A stretch of DNA of 6,699 nt from DATKKX01 sp035542775 (GTDB lineage: Bacteria; Planctomycetota; Phycisphaerae; UBA1845; UTPLA1): contig DATKKX010000120.1 of the NCBI GenBank assembly GCA_035542775.1, positions 1-6,699 of the forward strand, read 5' to 3'. The notes under the pieces were generated by a model. It was not told the DNA's origin, made no database searches, and worked only from the letters and a program-made list of their open reading frames with translations. A program made the position numbers and the translations under genes. Position 1 is the stretch's first letter, and each line of letters starts with the position of its first letter. Shown here in pieces: positions 1 through 5,996 of the stretch.

Positions 1-1
1 C

Positions 2-1195
2 GATGGTGCCGATCAGGGCTACTTGTACGTCGGCAGCGGCAACGACATGGTCGGGCTGATGTTACAGGGCATGTCGAGCATGCTTGGGAGTGGGCAATTG
101 AGCCAGGTCAACGTTCACCCGCCGGAAGTCCGCCGTTTTCGTGAGGACGTCTCTCCGCTGACCTGGGAGCGGGTTCTCGACTACCGCGATATTGAGCAGG
201 AAGGCAGTTTCTCGACCATCGGCTTCCGCTATGTGAAGGCGTATCGAGCCCGCTCGGACGGGAAGAATTACCTCTACGCGGCGACTTTCGGCACGGAGGC
301 CGCCCTTTGGCAGACCGCGACGGGGGAACCCGGTTCCTGGACGAAAGTGTGGTCGTCCGGAGAGGTCGGCTCGATCCGCTACATGGAGGAGCATAACGGC
401 GTGCTCTATCTCGCTCTGGCCAACGATGCTCCGATCGGCGAACAGCTTGCCAAGATCTACGCCACCGACGGCGCGCAGTTCTGGCCTGTCGTCGAAGACG
501 GCTTCGGCAATCCCAACAATCTGGGCATGATGAGCCTGATCTCGTGGAACGGTTGGCTCTACGCCGGCACCAGCAATTTGGCCCAGGGCTACGAAATCTG
601 GAAGCTGGAAGGGCCGAACGGCGGCGGGCCGACCCTGGTTGTCGGGGCGGGCGGCCCCTCGGCGACGAACGAATCCGCCATCACGCCCTGCGTCTTCCGG
701 GATCGGCTGTACTGGGGCGCGATGATCTACATGCACACCAACGTCCTCAAGGGGTTAAAGGCGGCGGACATTATCCGGCTCGATGCCAACGACCAATGGG
801 AGACGGTCGTCGGCCCGAACTCGATCTCCGGCATCGGATCCGGCTTCAACCATTGGCCGAATACCTACATCTGGTCGATGTGTGAATACGGAGGCTGGCT
901 CTACGCCGGCACATTCGACCAGGGTGGCAACTTGGTCAACCTGCCAGAGACGCTCGCCAACATGGCTGGCGGCAATGCCCGCGTAGCCAGCGCGGGAGAA
1001 AGCGCGGTTCGGGCCGGCGCGGATCTGTACAAGAGCCCCGACGGCGTGACGTGGTATGCGGTCACGCTTGATGGCCTGGGCAACGTGGGGAACTACGGCT
1101 TCCGCACGATGAAATCACAGGATGGGTACCTTTACCTGGGGACGGCCAACCCATACGACGGGCTGGAGATTTGGAGAGCCCGAGAAGGTCAGTAG
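2..1195 (+). CDS. Beta-propeller-like repeat protein, 3' part (5' end outside window)
   Basis: The frame is open from base 2 to the TAG at 1193-1195, giving 397 visible residues; codons before the TTG at 23 fit the same protein (DGADQGYLYVG), so the gene starts outside the window. A short motif, roughly (N/D)G-x-L-Y-x-G-T, recurs about seven times near residues 6, 89, 132, 183, 234, 297 and 374, for example NGWLYAGT, GGWLYAGT and DGYLYLGT. It is often followed by an aromatic segment such as YEIWKLEG or LEIWRARE, and by a G/D-turn plus Trp segment such as SPDGVTWYAV. Regular beta-strand repeats of about 45-80 residues fit a beta-propeller, possibly seven-bladed. I see no catalytic motif and cannot name the family. 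A secreted or cell-surface location is plausible but the N-terminus is missing. It converges on the CvpA-family gene, with 108 bases between the two stops. Confidence 0.85.
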   Translation, partial: DGADQGYLYVGSGNDMVGLMLQGMSSMLGSGQLSQVNVHPPEVRRFREDVSPLTWERVLDYRDIEQEGSFSTIGFRYVKAYRARSDGKNYLYAATFGTEAALWQTATGEPGSWTKVWSSGEVGSIRYMEEHNGVLYLALANDAPIGEQLAKIYATDGAQFWPVVEDGFGNPNNLGMMSLISWNGWLYAGTSNLAQGYEIWKLEGPNGGGPTLVVGAGGPSATNESAITPCVFRDRLYWGAMIYMHTNVLKGLKAADIIRLDANDQWETVVGPNSISGIGSGFNHWPNTYIWSMCEYGGWLYAGTFDQGGNLVNLPETLANMAGGNARVASAGESAVRAGADLYKSPDGVTWYAVTLDGLGNVGNYGFRTMKSQDGYLYLGTANPYDGLEIWRAREGQ

Positions 1196-1303
1196 TACGA
1201 TCCGTCGCAATGGCGGCGTTTCGAGCCTGTCGTGATTGCTTCCCAAACATGGCGCGTTGCGGATTGACCGAGAGATGCTGACACTCGCGGGCGGGCACCG
1301 AGG

Positions 1304-2305
1304 TCATCGCTCGGCGGGGCCGGGCGGCGGCAATTGTCCGCGTGCCTGATCGCGGCTCTCGCTGCCTTGCTGGTGGGTCTCGATCAACTGGTTCAAGCCG
1401 CCCTGCTCCTGGCCTGTCGTCTGTTTGAGCAGGTCGTTCAGCCGCTGGATCGTTTCCGGATCGAGGTTGCCGAGGCTGTCCAGGCTGATCTCACCCTTGG
1501 TATTCAGCTCGTCGATGACCTTTCGGATTTCCGGCACGTCGTCGATCGGATTCGTCGCCGCCACCAGCCGGCCGAGGTCGCCGGTGCCGGCTTCGTCGGC
1601 CAGGCGGACCATCCGGGTGGCCAGTGCTTGCCGGTAGGAGCCGGCCTCCACATCTTGTCGGTCGCGGATCTGTTGGGTGTAAGGCTTGACCTCAACAACC
1701 ATCCAGCAGACGGTCAGAATCACCAGTGCGCCCTCTGCCAAGCCGACGAGCACGCCCAGAAGGCGATCGGCACCGCGCGTGAACGGTCGCCTCATGATGA
1801 CCCGGCGGCGGAACGACTTCACCATGGCGCTGATCAGGACCAGCACCAACACGGCCGCCAGAATGATCAACAGCCAGCTCCAGACCGGGTTGACGAGGCT
1901 GGTCCGCGACTGAAGATAAGCATTGAGCGCATCGGCGCCGGTGGCCATGGCGTAGAGAACGCCGATGGTGGCCGCGAGCATGATGATCTTGCGGAAGCCG
2001 CCGCGAAGCAGCCCGTGCAGGGCACCGATGGTCAGGACCGGCGCGGCGAGTTGGCCGAGCAGGAAATCCCGCCGCGCGCTCAGCACGAACAGGGCGACGC
2101 CTCCGAGCAGGATCAGGACCAGCGTTTTGAGCGGTACGCGGCCCGCCGGGGAACTGCGGGGCGCGGCGAAGTACAAATCGGCACCTGTCGTGGAGCCGCT
2201 CGTCGGTGATATGCCTCGGGCGACCGCGGGCACGGGCAGCAGTTCGATGCGGGGGCGGGCATCGTCGGAAGTCGTTCTGGTGGTCGGCGGAATGCTCGGC
2301 GGCAC
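1304..2305 (-). CDS. CvpA family integral membrane protein with long terminal extensions
   Basis: This encodes 333 residues from a GTG at 2305-2303 to a TGA at 1306-1304. The frame stays open upstream to an ATG at 2386, but the GTG follows AAGGAG by 8 bases and the upstream residues are an Arg-rich stretch typical of read-through, so I chose the GTG. The core, about residues 59-205, has hydrophobic segments near 59-77, 83-100, 107-123, 141-162 and 183-204. It carries the CvpA-type G-L-x-R-G-G-F-R-K loop (98-106) and a D-R-L-L-G-x-L-x-G motif (180-188). CvpA proteins (PF02674) sit in the inner membrane; in E. coli the protein is linked to colicin V production and envelope fitness, with no defined reaction. 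About 58 polar, Pro/Thr-rich residues precede the core. About 125 hydrophilic, probably helical residues follow it, ending in a Gln/Pro-rich tail, so the protein is much longer than the usual 160-220 residues. It appears monocistronic. Confidence 0.88.
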   Translation of the reverse strand: MPPSIPPTTRTTSDDARPRIELLPVPAVARGISPTSGSTTGADLYFAAPRSSPAGRVPLKTLVLILLGGVALFVLSARRDFLLGQLAAPVLTIGALHGLLRGGFRKIIMLAATIGVLYAMATGADALNAYLQSRTSLVNPVWSWLLIILAAVLVLVLISAMVKSFRRRVIMRRPFTRGADRLLGVLVGLAEGALVILTVCWMVVEVKPYTQQIRDRQDVEAGSYRQALATRMVRLADEAGTGDLGRLVAATNPIDDVPEIRKVIDELNTKGEISLDSLGNLDPETIQRLNDLLKQTTGQEQGGLNQLIETHQQGSESRDQARGQLPPPGPAER

Positions 2306-2313
2306 GGTTCGTT

Positions 2314-2319
2314 CTCCTT
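2314..2319 (-). promoter_or_regulatory. Shine-Dalgarno AAGGAG fixing the GTG start of the CvpA-family gene
   Basis: The minus strand reads AAGGAG, then eight bases (AACGAACC), then GTG. It is a near-perfect anti-16S match at good spacing, whereas nothing comparable precedes the in-frame ATG at 2386. It therefore decides the start codon. Confidence 0.8.
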
Positions 2320-2426
2320 GGCGGTGAGCCGGTGCGCGGCGTAACCGGGCGCGAACTCGCCCTCCCCCTGTATATCGGTTGGGCAAGACGGACCGAGTAT
2401 TTCACGCCCCATCCAGAATCCTGAGT

Positions 2427-2456
2427 ATTTTAGCGCCGTACGCGCCTGTGTCGCAA
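2427..2456 (-). promoter_or_regulatory. Candidate sigma70-type promoter for the CvpA-family gene
   Basis: On the minus strand TTGCGA (2456-2451) and TAAAAT (2432-2427) are 18 bases apart. The -10 matches TATAAT at five of six positions and the -35 matches TTGACA at four of six. Transcription would begin near 2420, leaving a leader of about 115 bases before the GTG. It is recognised by consensus only. Confidence 0.45.
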
Positions 2457-2796
2457 AAGACCTGATCCGGTGTCCCCGCACGAGCTTTTACCTTTACTTG
2501 CACCGTCGGGATAACAGTGCCCCAGGTTCTGGTGGTTCCCGTTGGGGTCGGAAGCGGCAGGGCTCGTCTGCGGGAGGCGTCTCCGGGCAAAGCGGTCCGA
2601 TGTCGTCATTCGCAACCGGCTGCGGGAAAGGAGGATGATCGGCGTTTGCGGTGGCAGCCGCGTGGGCGATGGTCGTCGTCGAGAATCGCCCGCCGCATGG
2701 TGGTCGACCGTGCGGTCTGTAGCGGTGGTCGGCCGGCGCCAAGCGTGCGAGAGGCGGTTGTAGCTATCAATGGTCGGGTCGTGGGGCGGCACGCAC

Positions 2797-2826
2797 TTGC
2801 CGAAGCCGAGTTGGTGACCGTATACT
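2797..2826 (+). promoter_or_regulatory. Candidate sigma70-type promoter for clpS
   Basis: TTGCCG (2797-2802) and TATACT (2821-2826) are separated by 18 bases. The -10 matches the consensus at five of six positions. A start near 2833 would give a short leader of about 28 bases containing the clpS ribosome binding site, GGAGAG at 2849-2854, six bases before the ATG. Confidence 0.6.
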
Positions 2827-2860
2827 GCTGTAAAGCTCCGAGTGCGAGGGAGAGCACGCC

Positions 2861-3184
2861 ATGCCTAAGGATAAAGCAAACAGCGCGAAGGCCGACCCCA
2901 CGGTGTCGAAGTCCCCAACCTTGGCTCCGGCCGTTGCTGAGCCGCGACCGTTGCCGATGTTCAAGGTCATCCTGCACAACGATGACAAGAACTTTATCGA
3001 GGATGTGGTCAACCTCATCGTCCTGCTCACACCGCTGAACCGTCAGGATGCCGTCAAGGCCACCGACGAGGCCCATTACACGGGCTTCGCTCTCCTGCTG
3101 GTGACGCACAAGGAGCGGGCGGAGCTCTACGTCGAACAGTTCCAGTCCTGCGGCTTGACGGTGACGATCGAGCCGGACGAATAA
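2861..3184 (+). CDS. clpS: ClpS-type adaptor for the Clp protease (N-end rule)
   Basis: This encodes 107 residues, close to the normal ClpS length. ClpS binds destabilising N-terminal residues of substrates and delivers them to the ClpA/ClpC unfoldase in the cytoplasm. Residues 1-31 form a flexible Ala/Pro/Lys-rich tail, the part that in known ClpS proteins engages the unfoldase. The folded domain begins at PMFKVILHNDD (32-42). The Asn40-Asp41-Asp42 triplet and His72 in AHYTG correspond to E. coli Asn34, Asp35, Asp36 and His66 of the alpha-amino-group pocket. Position 46, matching the gatekeeper Met40 of E. coli, is Ile. The end, TVTIEPDE, departs from the usual HPLLCTxE-type terminus, and the region after His72 (GFALLLVTHKERAEL) is also divergent. 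The start is supported by GGAGAG at 2849-2854 and the promoter just upstream. No ClpA, ClpC or ClpP gene is visible. It may be a specialised paralogue. Confidence 0.85.
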   Translation: MPKDKANSAKADPTVSKSPTLAPAVAEPRPLPMFKVILHNDDKNFIEDVVNLIVLLTPLNRQDAVKATDEAHYTGFALLLVTHKERAELYVEQFQSCGLTVTIEPDE

Positions 3185-3376
3185 CTGCCTGTCGGTAGAA
3201 TTGTCCAGGGAAGGGGGGCGATCTTACTGCGCCGTGGTTTCGTGGTCAGTCTGTCAAGCCTGCGTGCCATGCGCTCGGCGTGATGAGGAATGGGGCACCG
3301 GTCGGCGGGGCGGAAGTGCGTTTCGTGGATCGCGTTCCTCACGCATCCCGTACGCCCCGCTGCTGCTCGTCCAGGC

Positions 3377-3405
3377 TTGCCGACTGCGCGAAGTTTTTGT
3401 ACAGT
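3377..3405 (+). promoter_or_regulatory. Candidate sigma70-type promoter for the DCCP/activator operon
   Basis: TTGCCG (3377-3382) and TACAGT (3400-3405) are 17 bases apart. The -10 matches TATAAT at four of six positions. Transcription would start near 3412 and give a leader of about 88 bases before the ATG at 3500. The spacer contains a T-run (3394-3398), unusual in this GC-rich region. Confidence 0.5.
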
Positions 3406-3445
3406 ACGGTTCAGGGGCCTCCGGGCACAATTGCCTCGGGTAGGC

Positions 3446-3461
3446 GGGATGCGGCATACCC
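3446..3461 (+). other. Possible small hairpin in the DCCP leader
   Basis: GGGATG (3446-3451) can pair with CAT-A-CCC (3455-3461) around a CGG loop, with one bulged A. It would lie in the transcribed leader about 40 bases before the DCCP start. There is no following T-run, so it does not look like a terminator. Small hairpins are common in GC-rich DNA, so this is weak. Confidence 0.2.
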
Positions 3462-3487
3462 TGCGCCCGCGCTGGCCGGCAAACGAC

Positions 3488-3492
3488 AAGGA
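3488..3492 (+). promoter_or_regulatory. Ribosome binding site AAGGA fixing the DCCP start
   Basis: AAGGA lies seven bases before the ATG at 3500. It supports that start over the longer open frame from 3290, whose first 70 residues do not resemble the family. Confidence 0.7.
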
Positions 3493-3499
3493 TCAACTG

Positions 3500-4780
3500 A
3501 TGACGAGCACTGATCACACGGAGATGTGGCGCGGACTGGGACTGGACCTGGCGGCCCATGAGCACCTATTGAGCGTGCTGGGCCAGGCGTACGCGGACAT
3601 CTATCTCTCGCAGGAGCACCGTCCGGAGGGCATGGCGTACCTTGACTTTGTGCTTTCGGAAATCCATGGGCTGCGCATTCAGGAGCTTCTCGAGGCCAAG
3701 CGGAAAGGGCGTAGGATCATCGGAACGTTCTGCCTGTACGTACCGGAGGAGATCATCCTCGCGGTGGACGGAGTGTCGGTGGGCCTGTGCGCCGGAGCGG
3801 ACATCGGCAGCGAGGCGGCGGAACAGATTCTACCTCGGAATACGTGCGCGCTGATCAAGTCATTCGTCGGGTTCAAGCTGAACAAGGTGTGCCCGTACGT
3901 CGAGGCCTGCAACTTCGTGATCGGCGAGACGACCTGCGACGGCAAGAAGAAGGCCTACGAGCTGTTCAACGAGCTCAAGGAAACGTTCGTCATGGAGGTC
4001 CCGCAGACCAAGTCGCCGCACGCCAAGGCCCTGTGGCGGGCCGAGATCGGGCGGCTGGTCGAGAAGATCGAGGCCTCCAGCGGCCGCAAGATCACGGTCG
4101 AGAACCTGCGCCGGGGGATCGAGACGGTCAACGCCAAACGCGCCGCCCTGCACCGTCTCAACGCCCTGCGGGCGGCCAACCCGGCTCCGATCTCGGGCCG
4201 CGACGCGATTCTCATCAATCAGACCCAGTTCTACGATGATCCCGTCCGCTTCACCGAGAAGATCAATGCCTTGTGCGACGAACTGGACGAACGTGTGGCC
4301 CGTCACGTCGGCGCGGTTCAGGCCGGCGCCCCGCGGATCCTGATCGCGGGGTGCCCGATGGCGGCGCCGAACTGGAAGTTGCCCTATCTGATCGAGAAGA
4401 ACGGGGCGGTCATCGTGGGGGAGGAGTCGTGCGTGGGTGAGCGCGGCACGCGGAATCTCGTCAGCACCAAGGGCACGACGCGCGACCAGTTGCTGGACAA
4501 CATTGCCGACCGGTACCTGCGGATCGACTGCGCCTGTTTCACCCCGAACAACGAGCGGCTCGATCATATCCCGGAGATGGCCCGCAAGTACAAGGCCGAC
4601 GGAGTCGTGCATTACGCCATCCAGTTTTGCGGGCCTTATACGATGGAGGCCTTCAAGGTGGAAAAACGCCTTCAGCGGGAGAATATTCCGCTGCTCCGGC
4701 TGGAGACCGACTACAGCATGGAGGATCGGGCTCAGCTCGAGACCAGGATTCAGGCGTTTCTCGAACTGCTGCGGAAGTGA
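3500..4780 (+). CDS. Double-cubane-cluster protein (YjiM-like, 2-hydroxyacyl-CoA dehydratase superfamily)
   Basis: This encodes 426 residues of the HgdB/BcrC/YjiM superfamily of cytoplasmic iron-sulfur enzymes. The pattern fits the single-gene DCCP/YjiM branch: GTFCLYVPEE (75-84), VGLCAGAD (94-101), LPRNTC (111-116), then VCPYVEACN (130-138) and GETTCDGKKK (142-151). The second half has IAGCPM (282-287), GEESCVGE (307-314), DCACFTPN (343-350), QFCGPY (375-380) and ETDYS (402-406). Twelve Cys are present; 78, 116, 146, 285, 311 and 377 sit in the most conserved blocks and are candidate ligands. In the characterised Carboxydothermus DCCP a homodimer holds [8Fe-9S] double-cubane clusters and, with its ATP-dependent reductase, reduces small molecules such as acetylene; the natural substrate is unknown. 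Here the activator gene follows after 12 bases, and no second HgdA/BcrB-type subunit gene is seen. That argues against a classical heterodimeric dehydratase or benzoyl-CoA reductase. The start is set by AAGGA at 3488-3492. Family is confident, substrate unassigned. Confidence 0.9.
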   Translation: MTSTDHTEMWRGLGLDLAAHEHLLSVLGQAYADIYLSQEHRPEGMAYLDFVLSEIHGLRIQELLEAKRKGRRIIGTFCLYVPEEIILAVDGVSVGLCAGADIGSEAAEQILPRNTCALIKSFVGFKLNKVCPYVEACNFVIGETTCDGKKKAYELFNELKETFVMEVPQTKSPHAKALWRAEIGRLVEKIEASSGRKITVENLRRGIETVNAKRAALHRLNALRAANPAPISGRDAILINQTQFYDDPVRFTEKINALCDELDERVARHVGAVQAGAPRILIAGCPMAAPNWKLPYLIEKNGAVIVGEESCVGERGTRNLVSTKGTTRDQLLDNIADRYLRIDCACFTPNNERLDHIPEMARKYKADGVVHYAIQFCGPYTMEAFKVEKRLQRENIPLLRLETDYSMEDRAQLETRIQAFLELLRK

Positions 4781-4792
4781 TCGAGGCTGACA

Positions 4793-5557
4793 ATGAAGGC
4801 CGCCGGTCTGGACATCGGTTCAAGGACCATCAAGCTCGTGGTCATCGGCGACGGGGGTGGCCTTGTGTCGTCCTCGCTCCTCGATACCACGCCCGACGTG
4901 ACCACGGATTGTCGGCGTTTGCTCGGCGGCGTGTCCTTTGACGCCCTCGTTGTGACAGGGTACGGCCGGTCACTGGCGGAGGTGGAGTTCGACGCCCCAA
5001 GCGTCACGGAAATTAAAGCGTTCGCCCGCGGTGCCGAAGCGGTGTGCCCGGGCTGCCGAACGGTTCTGGACATCGGCGGGCAGGACACCAAGGCCATCGC
5101 GTTGGACGGAAAGGGGCGGCCGATCAAGTTCGAGATGAACGACCGATGCGCGGCGGGGGCCGGGCGGTTCATCGAGATCATGGCCGCGGCGTTGAAGTAC
5201 GAGTTGAATGAGTTCGGTCCGGCGGCATTGCGGTCGGCGGCGAATATCGCCCTGAACAGCATGTGCACGGTCTTCGCGGAGTCGGAGGTGATCGGGCTGA
5301 TGACTCGGGGCATTCGCCGCGAGGACATTGCCGGCGCGGTTCATCGGGCGATCATGCGCCGGACCGTTGGGATGCTCCGGCAGGTTTCGGTTCATCTGCC
5401 GATGGTCTTTGCGGGCGGGGCGGCGCGGAATCCGTGCCTCGTCGCACTGCTCGAGGACGCCGTGGGCACCAAGGTGTGCGTGCCTGACGATCCGCAGATG
5501 GTGGGGGCGTTAGGGGCGGCGTTGATTGCGGAGCCACGGATGTCGCGTCAGGCGTGA
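4793..5557 (+). CDS. ATP-dependent iron-sulfur activator of the DCCP (YjiL/HgdC-like, ASKHA fold)
   Basis: This encodes 254 residues, the usual length for the BadF/BadG/BcrA/HgdC activators. It has the acetate/sugar kinase-Hsp70-actin ATPase layout: phosphate-1 loop GLDIGSRTIKL (5-15), TGYGRS (55-60), phosphate-2 loop DIGGQDTK (93-100) and adenosine-site FAGGAARN (206-213). Cys119 in MNDRCAAGAGRF and Cys158 in SMCTVFAESEV are 39 residues apart, the same spacing as Cys127 and Cys166 of Acidaminococcus HgdC. In that family each monomer of a homodimer gives two Cys to one bridging [4Fe-4S] cluster. ATP hydrolysis reshapes the dimer and drives one low-potential electron into the partner enzyme. 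The gene starts 12 bases after the upstream stop with GAGG six bases before the ATG, so it is translated from the same message as the DCCP, its probable partner. The physiological electron donor, usually ferredoxin or flavodoxin, is not encoded here. All expected motifs are present and it looks functional. Confidence 0.93.
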   Translation: MKAAGLDIGSRTIKLVVIGDGGGLVSSSLLDTTPDVTTDCRRLLGGVSFDALVVTGYGRSLAEVEFDAPSVTEIKAFARGAEAVCPGCRTVLDIGGQDTKAIALDGKGRPIKFEMNDRCAAGAGRFIEIMAAALKYELNEFGPAALRSAANIALNSMCTVFAESEVIGLMTRGIRREDIAGAVHRAIMRRTVGMLRQVSVHLPMVFAGGAARNPCLVALLEDAVGTKVCVPDDPQMVGALGAALIAEPRMSRQA

Positions 5558-5629
5558 CATCGCGGCAGCATGGAGTTCGGCAACGGCCATGCAAGTGCCA
5601 TCAGGCCTGCGGACGTTTGGGAAATGGGC

Positions 5630-5658
5630 TTGCCGGGTCTGAGCGTAGACGATGTAAT
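5630..5658 (+). promoter_or_regulatory. Candidate sigma70-type promoter for tRNA-Ser
   Basis: TTGCCG (5630-5635) and TGTAAT (5653-5658) are 17 bases apart. The -10 matches the consensus at five of six positions. Transcription would begin near 5666 and leave a 5' leader of about 37 bases for RNase P to remove. Confidence 0.55.
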
Positions 5659-5702
5659 ACGCCGATTCAAAGTTCCCGGGGGTTTGGCTCCGGGGACGCG
5701 AT

Positions 5703-5791
5703 GGAGAGGTGTCCGAGTGGCTGAAGGAGCCGCATTCGAAATGCGGTCTGCGGGTAAAACTGCAGCGGGGGTTCGAATCCCTCCCTCTCCG
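5703..5791 (+). tRNA. tRNA-Ser (anticodon CGA, reads UCG)
   Basis: A full class II cloverleaf can be drawn. The acceptor stem GGAGAGG (5703-5709) pairs with CCTCTCC (5784-5790), followed by discriminator G at 5791. The D stem is TCC/GGA (5712-5714 with 5726-5728). The anticodon stem CCGCA/TGCGG flanks the loop TTCGAAA, placing anticodon CGA at 5737-5739. A long variable arm (5747-5766, stem CTGC/GCAG) marks a serine-type tRNA. The T arm carries TTCGAAT (5772-5778). CCA is not encoded. The discriminator G and long arm are the expected seryl-tRNA synthetase identity elements. Confidence 0.96.
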
Positions 5792-5834
5792 TTTCTTCCG
5801 TGGACAGTCTGCAAGCTCTTATGACTCGTGTATT

Positions 5835-5862
5835 TGCGGTCGCTTCTTAGCTGTTGACCGCA
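5835..5862. repeat. Inverted repeat downstream of tRNA-Ser
   Basis: TGCGGTC (5835-5841) is mirrored by GACCGCA (5856-5862) around a 14-base loop, and GACCGC repeats directly at 5863-5868. It lies about 45 bases after the tRNA. It could terminate the tRNA transcript or bind a regulator of the next gene, but the loop is long and no T-run follows. Confidence 0.3.
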
Positions 5863-5996
5863 GACCGCCGTTAGACTGCCCTCAAAACGCATCCCATAAC
5901 AGCCAAGGACAGTGGACGAACAGGGTTCAGCGGGACGGGCAGCGGTAGGGGAGCGTGACCAGCTTGGGAGGCACAGGTAAACGAGGAGACCTGAAC

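Larger units (their letters stand above)
2306..2860. other. Divergent intergenic region with no convincing gene
   Basis: This stretch of 555 bases separates the minus-strand CvpA-family gene from plus-strand clpS. It holds one candidate promoter pointing each way (2427-2456 minus, 2797-2826 plus). Several frames stay open, but their translations are Arg-, Ser- and Pro-rich without hydrophobic cores, as expected from GC-rich non-coding DNA. I looked for tRNA, SRP RNA and tmRNA hallmarks on both strands and saw none. The middle part, about 2460-2790, is unexplained. Confidence 0.6.
3185..3499. other. Intergenic region and leader upstream of the DCCP operon
   Basis: These 315 bases lie between the clpS stop and the DCCP start. 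The dehydratase frame is open back to 3290, but that extension is Arg/Pro-rich with no family similarity, so it is treated as non-coding. The region holds the candidate promoter at 3377-3405 and a possible leader hairpin at 3446-3461. I see no clear terminator with a T-run for clpS. Confidence 0.6.

Noticed and set aside
62..736. Long minus-strand open frame (224 residues) opposite the propeller gene
   Set aside because: Arg/Pro/Gly-rich translation with no family resemblance; the plus strand has clear repeats and continuous coding character.
1196..1303. Bidirectional terminator between the convergent genes
   Set aside because: I could not find a stem with a flanking T-run in these 108 bases.
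1334..2209. Long plus-strand open frame (291 residues) opposite the CvpA-family gene
   Set aside because: It has a low-complexity Gln/Asp/His/Arg-rich translation, while the minus strand encodes a recognisable membrane protein.
2306..2386. N-terminal extension of the CvpA-family gene to the ATG at 2386
   Set aside because: The extension is Arg-rich and lacks a ribosome binding site, whereas the GTG at 2305 has AAGGAG at ideal spacing.
2635..2763. Small frame of 42 residues starting right after AAAGGAGG
   Set aside because: The Shine-Dalgarno abuts the ATG with no spacing, and the translation is Arg-rich without features; it is more likely chance.
2606..3109. Minus-strand frame of 167 residues across clpS and its promoter
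   Set aside because: It is antisense to a recognisable ClpS and has no coherent protein features.
3290..3499. 70-residue N-terminal extension of the DCCP
   Set aside because: The extension is Arg/Pro-rich, absent from the family as I know it, and bypassed by a good ribosome binding site at 3488-3492.
3860..4612. Minus-strand frame of 250 residues inside the DCCP gene
   Set aside because: It is a mirror of GC-rich codon usage; the plus strand holds all conserved Cys motifs.
5568..5592. GCATGG/CCATGC inverted repeat after the activator gene as a terminator
   Set aside because: Only six pairs around a 13-base loop and no T-run; not distinguishable from chance.
5570..5824. Plus-strand frames covering the tRNA-Ser
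   Set aside because: They run through a complete tRNA cloverleaf and have no ribosome binding site.
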